A stretch of DNA of 64,000 nt from Cyanophora paradoxa (taxonomy: Eukaryota; Glaucocystophyceae; Cyanophorales; Cyanophoraceae): the NCBI GenBank assembly GCA_004431415.1, contig QPMI01000534.1, positions 62,001 to 126,000 of the forward strand, written 5' to 3'. The notes under the pieces are model-generated. The model was not told the origin of the DNA, ran no database searches, and worked only from the letters and a program-made list of their open reading frames with translations. How positions within the stretch are numbered: the first letter of the stretch is position 1; each line of letters opens with the position of its first letter. Shown here piece by piece: positions 45,110 to 57,329 of this stretch. Made by a program: the position numbers and the translations under genes.

Positions 45110-47206
45110 TCACGCCTCGAGCGCGGCCTTGAGCCCGCCCCCGGCCGCCTTGACCGTCGCCGCGCTCTCGTCCCGCTGCCGGCGCCGACGAGAAGCTCAA
45201 GAGAGGGCGCGAGGGGGGTACGGCGTCGCGACTTCTCTGGGGGTACGCACCTTGGAGAGGATGCGCACCTCCCCGTGCTTCATGCAGAAGAACCGCTCCT
45301 GGGGTATGCCCCGCTTCTGCGACCCGGTCAGGGGGGTACGCCTTTCGAGGGGGATCGGCAGGAGTACCCTGAGGGCCTCCGCGAGGCGGAGGGGCGGCTC
45401 TCCAATGGGCTCATCCGTCAGGACGAAGGTACCCCAATGCTGGAGGGGTACAGCGTCAGGTGAGGAGGAGGTACGCGGAGCTTTGCAAAAGGGGGGGAGG
45501 AGGAAGGATACTATGCACCATGCCGACGGAGTACGTCGCATCGAGGTCGAGGTGAATCTGTGGTTGGGGTATGGGGATGTAGTTCACGCAAGGGCCAGGG
45601 GGCGAGGGGTTCAGCTCGTCCGAGCACCTGAACGGCCTCGTCTGAGGGGTACACGTCAGGCAAACAGGAAGGCTGGCGAGGGGTACAGGCGCACCGGGGT
45701 CGATGTGCTGCGGCTTCATGAACCTGCAGCGTACCCGTCCGCGTCGGACGACTCGAAGAGAACGCCGTACCCGTGCGGGGCCAGGCACCAGCGCGGCTCG
45801 TAGGCGCCGATGGGCAGGATCGCGAGGTCGATCGGGCCGAAGAGCTTTCCCACCTCCTTGAACACGGGGCAGTACCCGGTATCCCCGCCGAAGTACACTG
45901 CAGGGGGTAGCCTATTGGAGGGAGGAAGCGGGGGGGGGGGACGAGGGCGGGGTCGGGGGCGGGTACGGTACCTTTCTTGTCGCCGGCCTTGACCAGGAAC
46001 GATGACCACAGCGTCTTGTTCCTGTCCAGCCCCGTCCGGCTGCTCCTGTACCCCCCGGGGTTGGCAGGCGGTGTACCCGACCGGAGCACGAGGCGGGCGG
46101 ACCAGTGCTGGCAGGGGGTACACGTGACCGACACGCCCTCCGCGATCTTGTGCTCCTGCCTGCGGGCGACGGCTCTCGGTACCCCGACAGAAGGAATGGG
46201 GAGAGGGCGGGGCAAGGAGCACGGAGCCGCACCACCAGTCCAGCTCGACGCAGTTTGCTATGCTGTGGTCCGAGAACCACTTCTTGAGGCCGAGGGGTAC
46301 GACCCACGTGCACCTGTCCCCCAGCGTCTTCACCGTACCCAGGTCCAGGTGGTCGTAGTGGTCTGGGGGGCGGCCGGGGCCGCGCGGCGGTGAGGAGGGC
46401 GGACTGCGGAGGGCAGGGGGGGGGTGGGGGGGGGGAGGGAGGGGGGGGGGGGGGCGCACTGTGCGAGACGATGCTAAAGTCGATCTTGAGCTTCCCGAGG
46501 TCCTCCATGGCGATGGCGGGGGGTACGAGGCGCTTGGGGCCCGCGAACGAGAGGGGCGAGCAGCGCCTGCGCGCCCAGTTCGAGGGGATCCGGGGCGCCG
46601 GGCCGGGCAAGGGGGGGGGGGGGGGGGGGGTAGGGCGCACTGGGAGAGGACGGGGTCCGTCAGGAACGCGACGCCGTTCACCTGAACGAGCATCGACGCG
46701 TGCCCGATCCACGTCACCTGAGATGAGAAGGGGGGGAGGGGAGTGCGTCAGATGAGGGCCGCCGCGTCTCCGGGCGCAGCGCAGCGCAGCGCAGCGCAGC
46801 GCAAGGCGGCCTGGCCGCACGCGCCTGGATCCTGTCCTTGGGCGGGTTGCGGAGGCGCTCCCAGTCGACGGGGACCTGCGGGAGCTCGCGGGCCAGCGTC
46901 GCGGGCGAGACGTCGGGGTGCTTCCGGTTCCAGTTCCACACGAGAACATCCCAAAACGTCCTCTGGATCCATCCGGTCCAGCTCGGAGGGTTCCTGCGCG
47001 GCGGTGAGCGCGCGCGCGGGTGCCGGCCCGGCCCGCGGCCGCTCGGCGGGCTTCGCTCTCCCCGCGCCCCGGCCCGTGCCGACCGCACGAAGAGGCTTAG
47101 CTAAAGCGACGGCGATCACACGCTAGGTCGCGCGCGGCGCGGCGGCGCGCAGCCTTTCTTCACACGCGGCACGCGCACCTGAAACCGGAGCCGCAGTGGT
47201 GGTCAT
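45110..47206 (-). CDS. NAPE-PLD-like metallo-beta-lactamase-fold hydrolase
   Basis: Zinc hydrolase related to N-acyl-phosphatidylethanolamine phospholipase D, which releases N-acylethanolamines at membranes. Exons read WTGWIQRTFWDVLVWNWNRK (46930), VTWIGHASMLVQVNGVAFLT (46690), IDFSIVSH joined to NHYDHLDLGTVKTL, the HxHxDH metal motif (46335-46480), CTWVVPLGLKKWFSDH, VELDWWCG, VTCTPCQHWSARL, LWSSFLVKAG, VYFGGDTGYCPVFKEVG (second metal-site GDTG, 45880), LAILPIGAYEPRWCL, MKPQHIDP, HWGTFVLTDEPIGEPPLRL (45420) and FFCMKHGEV (45275). The C-terminal exon ends at 45110. The start is tentative (MTTTAAPVSG at 47206, then an intron). More than ten introns contain GGGGTAC on the plus strand. Catalytic residues look intact. 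Confidence 0.83.
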
Positions 47207-48935
47207 TGGCGCCCGGCGTGCTCATCACACTACAGCGCGCTGGTTGCTGGGCACTCCGCCGCTCGCAGGTTCGTGCACGCGGGCGCGGAGGTCGAAGCCG
47301 ACGCCGATGCCGGGAGTTGTTCTTAACCGCACGTCGGGGCGTCGATGCCGACGATGCGTGAATTGCGAGGCGCGGCAGCGGACGGCGGCTGTGTGCGGGT
47401 CAGTGCGGGACTGTGCGGCAGGGGTGGGGGTACAGTTGCAAAGGATCAGAACTCCACCGTGGCACCGTCAACGTTAACGTTAACGTCGCGCCTTCTAAGC
47501 GCAGGTGCGGCAGTCTGACAGTGTGCCAGGGCCGGGTGTTGATCATGACCGCTGGGGCGCTCCGCGGCCGAACGCGTTAACGTTGACGCGTACGCGTACG
47601 CGTGCTGATCATGAGTATCGGGGCTGCAGATCTAGAGGAGCGCTCATAATCAGCGATCGCGATATCGTCTGCTTCTGAATTCGTCGGGGGAGCGCGCGGC
47701 CGCGGGGAAGCGGGCGCGCCCTCGAGCTCGCGTCGAAGCGGTCGAAACAATATTAATATTAATATTAATATTAGCCGCGCCGCGGCCAGCGTGGCGGCGC
47801 CTCAGGACGATCGCGACCTGCAGCTACGAGCCTTTGTCGTTTAACTTATATGACAAAAGTTAGTAAGGCGTGCCACATTAGTGTTCAATCTTAAGCCTGG
47901 CCAGCGGCCGCCGGCCGAGCCCGCCGTCATCCTTGCGTGTGTGCAGCTTGTCATGATCATCGGATCATCATGGGGTTCATGACCGCCGGGCATGCGCATG
48001 ATGAATCGATTAATGACGATGATTTCGCGTGAGAGAAAATCCATCGTGGAACGCGAAACGGCTCCGTCGTGTCAGAAACACGCGTGGCACGCGTCTGCCA
48101 GCCAGTGGAACGAAATGGTGGAACGCGAAACGGCTCCGTCCGACGGTCGTACGCGTGTCAGAAACACTAGTCTGCCAGCCAGTGCCAGGCTGCCAGCTGC
48201 AGCTAGGATGCCGCGCGCGCGGAACGGCGTCGACGAGAATTCGAACTGCGCATGCGCATTCGAATTCGATCGCAAGTGAACCGGTACCGGCGCTAGTCGG
48301 CGGATAGGAGTCATCATGGCATATGACTCGCAATTGATAAACCGTTTCGCATTCCGAACTCAGAGCCGTTTTGCGCGCCGCATCGCGCCACGCGCACGCT
48401 GGCGCGCGCTGCAGACTGCAGTCCGGTCAATTAATTTGATCATGATCCGATGATCAGTGATATTGCAACACGTCGACGTCGACGTTGTGTGCAGACTCGG
48501 ACCTCGGAAACTTCAAGGCTTCAAAGGCGCTTGCAACTTGGCAATTGCAAGTTGCAAATTGTCAGTTGCTCGCCAGACAGTACAACAGCGCTAGCGCTAG
48601 CTTGATAAGCCGTTTCAAAGTTTCGCATTCCGACGAACTCAGCTGCAGTGCCGTTTTGCGAGCTGCATCGATATCGCGCCGCGCGCGGGGGGGCACGTTG
48701 CAGTACTAGCTATAGTCCGGTCATGATCAGCACGTCACGCACAGAAACTTGCAACTTGTCAAGTTACTTGCCAGACTGTCACAGTATATATACACGTCGA
48801 CGTCCAGCAACGTTAACGTTAGTTTGACAGCTTCTGCAGTTCACAGCGCTAGCTTGCCAAGTTGCCAAGCGAACGGAGCGCAACTTCAGATCTGCCGCAG
48901 AGTACTAGTCGCCGGCGGCGGAAGCGGATCATCGG
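47207..48935. other. intergenic DNA rich in palindromes
   Basis: No gene found. It holds ACGTTAACGTTAACGT (47470), ACGCGTACGCGTACGCGT (47589), an AATATT microsatellite (47748-47773), two copies of GTGGAACGCGAAACGGCTCC (48046 and 48118), a CTGCCAG cluster (48165-48200) and two similar stretches around GATAAGCCGTTTC and GATAAACCGTTTC (48602 and 48335). Confidence 0.45.
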
Positions 48936-50596
48936 ATGGACGCACAGATGGACTGCCCCCAGTACCTGACGAGCGCATCGTGCTCGTTTGGAGCGGTGCG
49001 CATGCGCGCACGCGCGTCAAAATTCTAAAGAATATATGACCGGGGAGCGCCTATGCCCGGCCCGGGGCCGCGCGCAGGGATGCAAGTATCGGCACAGTGA
49101 AAAGGCACGCGTGAACCCCGATTGCCGCAACTGGCTGAACGACGGGCGCTGCCCGCGTGGCGTCAGCTGCTACTTCATCCATCACCCTAAGAAGCGGGGC
49201 GGAGCTGGCTCGAGCTCGTCGGAGCAGTCGCGCGGCCGCGACCGCGACGCCGATGCGCGCCCTCAAAGCGGCCGCCCGAGGCCCAGGTCCTCCAGCCGAA
49301 GTCGGGCACTCTCGAAATCAAATTCGAATGCAGCTCTGCCCTTGGCGCCCGCGGCCATGGCCGCGGCCTTGGCGAAGGGCGACGTCCAGATGCAGTTCAC
49401 GCACTGCAAGATGGAGGAGGCGGGCGGCAAGGTGACCGTCGCCGTGCAGCAGCAGACGCTCCACCGCGAGGTGGAGAGGAAGAAGGTCGACGTGACCTTC
49501 CTGATCGACGTCTCGGGCTCGATGCAGGGCGAGCCGCTCGCCACCGCCCTGGAGGGCGTCGCCGGCCTGCACAAGGAGCTCAACGACAGCGACCGCGTCT
49601 CCCTCCTGCTCTTCGACACGAACCGCTTCAACCTAATGGAACCCAACTCCATCATGAAGAAGGTCCGCCGAACCCAAACATTTATATATATGTTTGTTAG
49701 AAGGAGGCAGCTGCGAAACATTCATGAAATATAAATCAATACAATGTCTTTGTTATAGGTCGCTATTCTACTACTCGTCGCATCTAACTAGTAATATTAA
49801 TCGCCTATTCGCTGACGCTGATTTTCCAGGAGAACCTCAACATCGAAAGCCTCATCGCGAAGGCCAAAGGCAAGGGCGGAGGTGGCACATACCTGCGCGA
49901 CGCGATGATTTGGGCCATGGAAGAAATCATGCCGAAGCACCCGCACGCCAAAGAGAATGGCTACATTCAGCAGCTGGGTTCGTCGAGTTTGATCTGTTTC
50001 GAACTAGACTCTGCGGCCGAGATCTCCCGCCACTTTATAATAATTAATTTGGCTTGCCTGACGTCCAAATTATAATCTTCCACACAGTCGTCCTCACCGA
50101 CGGCGCGGACACCGGGAGCGATGTGTCACGTGAGAAGCTCGCGGAGGCCGTCGCCAACTGCAAGATCCCCAAATTCAACCTCATCTTTCTCTCGGTGGGC
50201 TCGAGTTGAATTAATTATAGGTCTATATCTCGACTTCTAGATCTTATTAATCTGCGTCTGTACGTTTAACGTTATTTATTTGCGTACTCAATTTTAATTA
50301 ACATCATTACCGCGCCTTAGGTTGGCGTATCTGGGTCCGCGCGCGACGAGTACCAGGCACTGTGCGCGCCAAAGCACTGCCACTTCATGGAGTGCGACAG
50401 CAACGCGGCGGCCAACATCAAAAAGCTGTTCCGCGACGTGATCAAGACGGTGAAGGAGAGCAAGGTCCTCCAAATCACCGGCGCCCCACAGCAAGTGGCG
50501 CGCATGCTGCAGGGGATGAACCTCAACCCCTCCGCCGGCTCCGGATCGCAGAAGAAAATGCCGCCCATGCTCACCCCGAACGCCTTCAAGATGTAG
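48936..50596 (+). CDS. CCCH zinc finger-von Willebrand A domain fusion
   Basis: Probably an RNA-linked scaffold: two CCCH fingers (RNA binding in most families) plus a vWA domain (metal-dependent protein binding). Finger 1 is made by splicing: CPQYLTSASCSFGA (from 48954) joins GCKYRH after the intron ending near 49079, giving an exact C-x8-C-x5-C-x3-H. Finger 2 is CRNWLNDGRCPRGVSC then YFIH (C-x8-C-x5-C-x3-H, about 49130). A basic Ser/Arg linker follows. The vWA domain has a complete MIDAS: DVSGS (49510), a Thr-containing GGGGTYLRDAMIWAM (49880) and LTDGADTGSD (50095), and continues VGVSGSARDEYQALC and HFMECDSNAAANIKKLF to the stop at 50596. Introns at about 49665-49829, 49977-50088 and 50200-50320 are AT-rich, unlike those of other genes. 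Confidence 0.82.
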
Positions 50597-52801
50597 TTAT
50601 AATCTTAGATCTAGAACCCTCGGGCGCCGCGTACGGCATGTAGAAATTTTGACCGAATCTGGTCAAAAAAAATGTAGAAATTTACGTGCCTCATTCTCTA
50701 CTCAACTCGTGATCAGCGGGCGCACTGCCAGGCTGCAGCTGCTAGCGTGGTTCACTCGCCGCAAAACTGACCTCTTCCGCACCTCGTTTTGCATCATGGC
50801 ATCACCATGCATCTAGGAAAGTTTTGCACCGTTTACGCGCAAAAGAAACTGATTATTAGATATCATTGTATCCATGCAGAGGTCGTGTAATGGTCTCGCG
50901 CCAATCGCTCCCCCAAGCTTAATCCAGCCAGATCGCACAAATCTGAACGCTGCAGATGATCATGACGAGTGCATAGCTATATGATCAATGCCTGGCGCTT
51001 TATGATCAATATACAAGCAGGGGGGCAAGCCCCCCCGCACCCCCCCATTTACTGATGATCGATATCATGACCGTCGGACATAGCAATAGCGAAGCATGTA
51101 TACGTAGATCTGCATGCAGCTGAACTTCAATCGAGAAACGCGCAGCGTCGACGTCACGGTCAGCGCCATATGCATACGCGCGCGTCGCGTCGGCCGCGCC
51201 GACTTCGATCTATTGAGCTTCGTTACTAAGTTAAGATCTTTGGCTAGCTATAGATCGGAACTGTTACAATTAGCTATTATATATTTCGATTCTTGATCTT
51301 GCTCAGTTTGCCAGAACGACGTCGCGATCGACGGACGTTTTCAGGACAAAAGAATTCGAATAATCTTCCTCGGCTTCGTACGCGTCTTCAAATACAAGGT
51401 CGCGGCCGCTGCAGCTAGGCACTTCGAATATTAATTCACGCTCCGGAGCGGGTGCTCATATGCATAAGCAGCCGCTGAGCGGCTTCGACAAAATCGAGAT
51501 CACTGCTTTCCGAAGTTCGCGATCGCAAGCGCTGCGTTGACTTCGAATTCACCTGCTGATCATGATGTGATCTGTCTGCACAAGCATGCGCAGCGGCGCT
51601 AGCTACATGCGCAGCGGCACTAGCATGTACGCGGTTGCTAAGCGCAATTAGCGCAACTGCCGCAGTGCGGCAACGACAGCTGCTGCTGCTGCTCATGATC
51701 AGCAGTACTGCAGTGTGTTTCGGTTACTTTCCGTTACTTTTCGCTATCCGCCACTCAAGCTGTCCGTTATTTTCCGGAAACGTCCGTTATAATTATCCGC
51801 CACTTTCCGTTACTTCCGTAAGTTCCGTTATCTGCCACTTTCCATGCACGCCACTGGCCAGCTTAAACTGCTGGGAAAAACTCGACTCGCTCCACAGCGC
51901 GCTACGCCGCCTTCGCGCGCGCACTGTCCGGACTCCGGGAATCCGGATCGATACTACCCGGTAGTGCTGCCACTGCCTGCCAGCCTGGCAGTGCGCGTGC
52001 GCTCTGCCAGGCTGGTGACGTCGACGGTCGATGGGACTACCCCTGCGTATACAAATCTCGGCTCTAGCAGGCGGGAAATATATGAGCACTGAGCAGCCTG
52101 GCACTGCCGCAGTGCTGGCAGTCGACGTCCGACGCCGGACCGACGGTCGCGTCTGCAGCTGCCGGCACTAGTACTGCGGCCGGCCAGGCTGGCACAGCCT
52201 GGCAGCCTGGCCCAGTGGCCATGGCAGCTTCTGCCAGCCTGCAGCTGGCATGCAGCAGGCTAAGCCAGCAGCTAGTGGCTGCGGCAGCTGTCGATCGGGG
52301 TGAGTCGGGTCTACGGCGAGTCGGCGACTCTACGCCGATGTCGACACTCGACGTGTTCGCACATGAGGGTTCATATTGGGTGCGACAAAACGGGGAACTG
52401 AATCGAAACTGCAAGCTCAGCCAGCCGTGTTAACCCGATTTTTTTCGCAAGTGTCCGCTTGCGTCTTAAGTAATAAGTTATAACTTAGTATACGCATGCG
52501 CAGGCATGTCTGCTCCGCAGAGATTTGCTTGTTATATATTCTGGAAGGACTCCGCTTGTTCTAGGGATCCGGCATCAGTATTGAGGCGTACGATCCGGAA
52601 GGCATTACTCCCACGCGACTTTCAATAATTAATTTCCCCCATCTAATAATATAATCCCGTCGATTGCAAAGTGTGCGTCTATAGCTAATGTACATGTTTT
52701 TATAATCAAATCTCGATCGCAATTGCGACTCGACAAATGCATATGGTTCGGTTTGAATTCCATGATCATGATAGTACGCGTGAGCGCGAGCCGGCGACCC
52801 T
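50597..52801. other. intergenic DNA with several repeat families
   Basis: No gene could be supported. Contents include a small inverted repeat (GACCGAATCTGGTC, 50652) flanked by two copies of TGTAGAAATTT, palindromes around TGATCATGA, a TTCCGTTA-type tandem array (listed separately) and a dense CTGCCAG/CTGGCAG cluster at 51960-52270 with CACTGCCGCAGTG at 52102. Confidence 0.45.
51718..51843. repeat. degenerate TTCCGTTA / CCGCCACTT tandem array
   Basis: About eight imperfect repeats of TTCCGTTAC or TCCGTTAT interleaved with three copies of (T)CCGCCACT or CTGCCACT over about 125 bp. The unit length varies, so this looks like an old or slippage-prone minisatellite. It could also be a clustered protein-binding site. 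Confidence 0.7.
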
Positions 52802-55800
52802 TCAGCTCCGAGTGACACCGCTAGCGCTGCGGTTGAGGAGGCGCCGCTCGGGGCGCGCGTCCGGCCCGAAGGCCTCGCTGCGCGCCCGCCGCTCCGCGTC
52901 CCGCACCCAGTCCCGCACCTGGCGGCGCCAATCGGGAGGGGTTTGAATTTCGCGGCCCGAAATCGAAGGAAAAAATTCGCACCGCGAAACCCGCCCGCAG
53001 GCAGGCGAGGAGGACGAGGGGTCCACGGAAGAGGAGCGGGGCGACGCCGGGCCCGCGCCAACGGAGGACGGCCCACGCGGCGGCGGAGAGAAGCGGGACC
53101 GTAACGAAGGACGGCCACCCGAAATCGACATCGACATCGATCTCTTCGGAGAAATCTGGAGGGAAGGCTACAGCTAGGTCGAGCACGCGGCGGATGTCCC
53201 TTCCGAGGACACGCGCCCCAGCGTTCGACTTTAGCGCCGCCTGACCGCAAATTAAAGTGAATGTCAATTGCAATCGCAATCTCTTGTGGCTTGTGCAGTG
53301 AGCAGTGATCGCTTTCATTTGCTATTGCGCGCACCAGAAGAACGAATCCAGGGACCCAGTACAGCAGCCAATGGCAGACTGTGCAGAATATCTGCTGCCC
53401 GTCAGCTGCCGCGGCGGCGTCCGCTATAGCTACATGAACAGACCACAGACGGGGCGTTGATGTTGATAGCGGCCGCGGGCGTCGAAGTCGGGTACGGCAG
53501 CGCGGCGTACGAGACAAACATCCCTACCAGTGCGGGAATCGCGACATATATCAATCCAAGGCCGACAACACCGCTAAACTGCAGGAGCGCCAGCTGCAGG
53601 TCACTGCGAGTGTTCTTGCACCAAATTTGTGTCCAAGCGCGCACGATCACGAGGAGATTGAACACGACTTGGCGACAATTGACCCCGGCCCCGAATTCGA
53701 ATTCTTCCTGCCAAAAGAAATCGAAGAATATTAATCGAAGAATTTGCCGCAATCCGCAACAGCGGTTGAGCAGTACTATCGCACCTTGGCGGCAATGTAC
53801 AAGTAGGCGATCAAACAGAGGGCGCCGAAGAGCAGAGCAAGGCTCGCAAGGGCCTGGATGTCGCAGCTCGCGGGTCCCGCCTCGAGCTCCCCTTCCGAAG
53901 CCGAAGCCGAGAGCAGCGGACCGCCGGCCCCGTAACGCCAGCGCGCCACGGCCACTGGGGCCGGAGGAGTCGAAGTAAGGCGCAGGATCGGGACGGGAGG
54001 ACACCACGCGCGTACCCAAGGCAGAAGCGAGCGCGATAAGATTGCAGAAGAAGCCGAAGACCATTGCCAAGGATAGGAGGAAGGCCAGTGCCTTGGCGAG
54101 AGGTTTCGAGTTCGGTTCGCCAAGCTGTCGCACCGAGGGGAGCCTGAAGACATAGCTGCGAGGGCTTGTTTAAAGCGTGTCAAAAGCGTAAGAATGACTT
54201 GTTTGCATACCGCGCAGGCCAGGAAGAGATATCAAGAATGTATTTCAAGACACAACATCCCAGGAAAGGAAGTTCCAGCGAAGCAATAAAGAGTACGCAG
54301 GCCCACGCGACAACAGACTGCAACGGGAACTCCAATTCGCGAATTCACGTTAGCGAAATGTGCGCACCATGAACACTTTTATCCAAGTATCCCCGAATAG
54401 CTTGATGTGAATAGGTAATGTTGAAATCGCGGTGCGAGAGAACGCAAAGGCTCCGATCGCCTGGTCATTTCATCAGACATAGTTCGATAATCACGAAAGA
54501 ATTCGGATCCCGAAAGAGACGCTGAAAAGGCTGTAGTGCGTGCGCACGGCCAACGTGGTCGCGGCGTTACCGATGAAACAGCGGGCGATCTGAAGCCTTA
54601 GAGGTCGCTGCGGGCAATCAGAGCTCGGATATCGAATTCCGATCATGAATTCGCTGGGGTGTACCCCGGCTACCCCATTTGCGGGGGGCGGCCCTGGCGA
54701 CGGCAGCGCCCAGGCGAATGAAGGAGGAGGCCTCCCGAGAAGCTGCGAAGGGGATTCAGATAAGAAGTCAGATAAGTAGAGAGAGAACGAGTGCGGGGGC
54801 ACCTCGTAGAGTCCCGCTGCGATTTCTCCAAAACATTCGCTTCGACCGAAATTGAATTAATATTGGAAAGTCGAACATTATCGTAGCCAACAAGCTAGAC
54901 GCACTCGAGAGCGGCTATCCCCACCAAAGAAAGATAACAAGCCATTTCGAAGGCGGCGTAGTTGTTGGGGTTGGTCAAATTGGATGGGATTTTTGTAAGC
55001 CAGTCCGGTATGTATGGAGCAGACACGTGAACGTCGAACAGAAGCAGGCTGTCGCGCTTGAATAAGAAATGGAAGATGACGAATCCCGAGGCGATCCGAG
55101 CGCAGAGGAGCGCAAAGAAGAGTTTCTCGGAAGGACTGCGCATGCGCGGATTCGCGATGGTTCAGAACCCCGGCCCGAGCTCGATATCGCATCTCGTAAA
55201 CGCACTCTGAGGAATCGATGAAGAAGTAGTACACCAGAAGCGCAAGCAGAACCAGGAAAGGGGCCGCGACGAGCCAGCACGCAAACGCGTTGAGCAGCGA
55301 AGTTGCGAGTGTCCCTTCCCCTGTAGAAACCCACGTGCCCGGCACCAGCTGCAACAGCAGATTCTCCAACTTCGGCAATGTGTTCTCCGGAGCCAATGGC
55401 CCATACCAGAGTCCGAAGGAGACTCCAGCACGCCCCACTAAGTACGGCACGAAGATTGGCAAGAAGATGCAGGCGATCGTGGCGATGTCGAGAAATTGCT
55501 CCTGCAAAAGAAATTAATCGCTTTCGCTCGCTAAATGATCACGACGTGATTTTTTGCGAACGATTTGGGATCGAATGTCACGCCACAGGGCTTTGCAGAG
55601 AGCCTGCGGCGGCAGAGACGGGGCCGGAGCCTCCTGAACTTTGATCTGTCGCACAATTGCAACAATTTAAACCCCAATCGTCTCGTTTAGCATTTGTAGC
55701 CTGCCGGCGCCGCGCTGGGGCGCTGTACACGTAGCAAACAGACCTTGGTCTTGCAAATTTCGCACTCATCTCGGCCCTTCCTCGCCAGCCATGTCAGAAG

Positions 55801-56852
55801 ACACTCCTGCGAAAGGATGCGAATATATGCGATGAGCACCGCTCAAATTAAAGCCGATCGATGTGAAAACTTCGAATGCACCTCGTGGACGAAGGACATG
55901 CTGCCGGTGCAGCCGCAGGGCTGGAGGAGCTCGCGGTGGTCGTCCTCGACGGGCCCGCCTCGGCAGATCCGGCACGCGCGGCCGTCCGGATCCGGATACG
56001 GATCCCCGCAGGCCGCGGCCGGCTCCGCGGTCGACTCGGCCGGCCGAGGGCTCGCCGCGTGCTGTGCACGCGTGGCCATGGACGGCTGCCGCTGCAAGTT
56101 GGCCGCGATAGTCGATTTTGCGGACGCCGCGGACGGGCCCCCAACGCTCGGGCGCGCGTCCTGCAGCTGTGCAGTCTGGAGCTCCATGGCCAGGGCTGGA
56201 ATCGAATTCGATCGGGCCGGGTTGGTAGCCGCGACCAGCTGCGCTTGCGGGGGCGCCATAACAGGTGCCGAGTGCGGAATCGAATTCACAGCTACTGCGG
56301 AAACCTTCCCGACAGCTTCCTGCAGATGCGAGGTAGGCGCGAGAGCCGATGATGCATAAGCCAGCGGGGAAGCGACTGCAGAAGTTGACGTGGACGTCGA
56401 CTTCGCGGACTGCCCGATCGCGAGCACCTCTCCGTGGCCAGCCGCGGGCGCCTCCGGCGGCACGATCGTCCGCTGCGAGGAAGCGTAGATGCTGAAGGCA
56501 GCTGCAGGGGCTGCGGCTGCATTCGACGACGCCGAACCTCGTAGATCTGCGAGCGAAAGAGACGGTCGGACAGTGCGGGGGCCCGTAGATCATCGAGCTC
56601 ATTCGGAGTTCGCGAATTTCGAAATTTCGAATTTTGGCCATGCGTAATGGCGAGCCGCCAGCACGCGCAAAAAGATTTCGCACCACGCAGGGTCAACGTC
56701 CGCTCTCCACAAGCAGGGCCCCCTTCCTCGCAGGTTCGCGCACGCTTGGATGAAGGCGACGCTGCTTTCGAGGGTGGCAGGTTCTCCTTGTCTCCGCTCC
56801 CGCTGTCACCAGCGTTGGCGTCGAGCTGACGCTTCAGGCATCGGCCCTCCAT
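52802..56852 (-). CDS. RING-CH (MARCH/Doa10-like) multi-pass E3 ubiquitin ligase
   Basis: Membrane E3 ligase. The start at 56852 gives MEGRCLKRQLDAN, with DKENLPPSK (a KEN-box-like motif) in a disordered N-terminus. The RING-CH domain is CRICRGGPVEDDHRELLQPC then GCTGSMSFVHE, joined across an intron to ECLLTWLARKGRDECEIC (56010-55745): a C4HC3 order. Hydrophobic segments follow in later exons: LDIATIACIFLPIFVPYLVG (55480), WLVAAPFLVLLALLVYYFFI (55240), WACVLFIASLELPFLGCCVL (54270), LAFLLSLAMVFGFFCNLIALA (54090, quoted in part), LGLIYVAIPALVGMFVSYAA (53530) and FVTVPLLSAAAWAVLRW (53100). The short tail VRDWVRDAERRAR ends near 52802. RING plus many TMs and the C-terminal order fit Doa10/MARCH6-type ERAD ligases, but the RING is unusually far from the N-terminus. 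Confidence 0.72.
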
Positions 56853-56920
56853 CGCCGGAAGGCCGCCCGCGGGATCGACAGGCGACGCCCTCGATCGGAG
56901 TGCTGTATCCCTGCAGCTGG

Positions 56921-57003
56921 GTGAGGGGAGAACTTGAAATATGGAGGGGAGAACTTGACATAGATATGAATATATAAATATGGAGGGGAGGGGAGAAATT
57001 GAC
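56921..57003. repeat. short tandem repeat between divergent genes
   Basis: Three imperfect copies of ATATGGAGGGGAGAACTTGA-like sequence, lying between the starts of the RING-CH gene and the F-box/LRR gene. It probably sits in their shared promoter region; function unknown. Confidence 0.6.
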
Positions 57004-57329
57004 GTCGACTTCAAGGAGGAGAGGAGTACGGTTCGAGGGAGAGGAGAGGGAGAGTCCGCGGTCGCGATTGCCAAAGCGCGCGCGCCGGGCCGAGCAGCAC
57101 TCAGGTGCGGCAGGGCATATGCATGCAGGGTCCGGGGCGCGCGCGGGATCGGGGGGCGCGCGCGCGGCCGGGGTCGGGGCGCGCGGGATTGTGCGCGCGA
57201 AAGTCCTTTCTAATTTCTGATCGCCTTCAGACAGCCTTGCAGCCGCCTGATTGGCGCCGGCGAGAAAACCCAGCTTCCATTCAATGGCGCGTCTTTACGA
57301 TCGCGACCGCGCGCGGCCGGCCGACGAAC

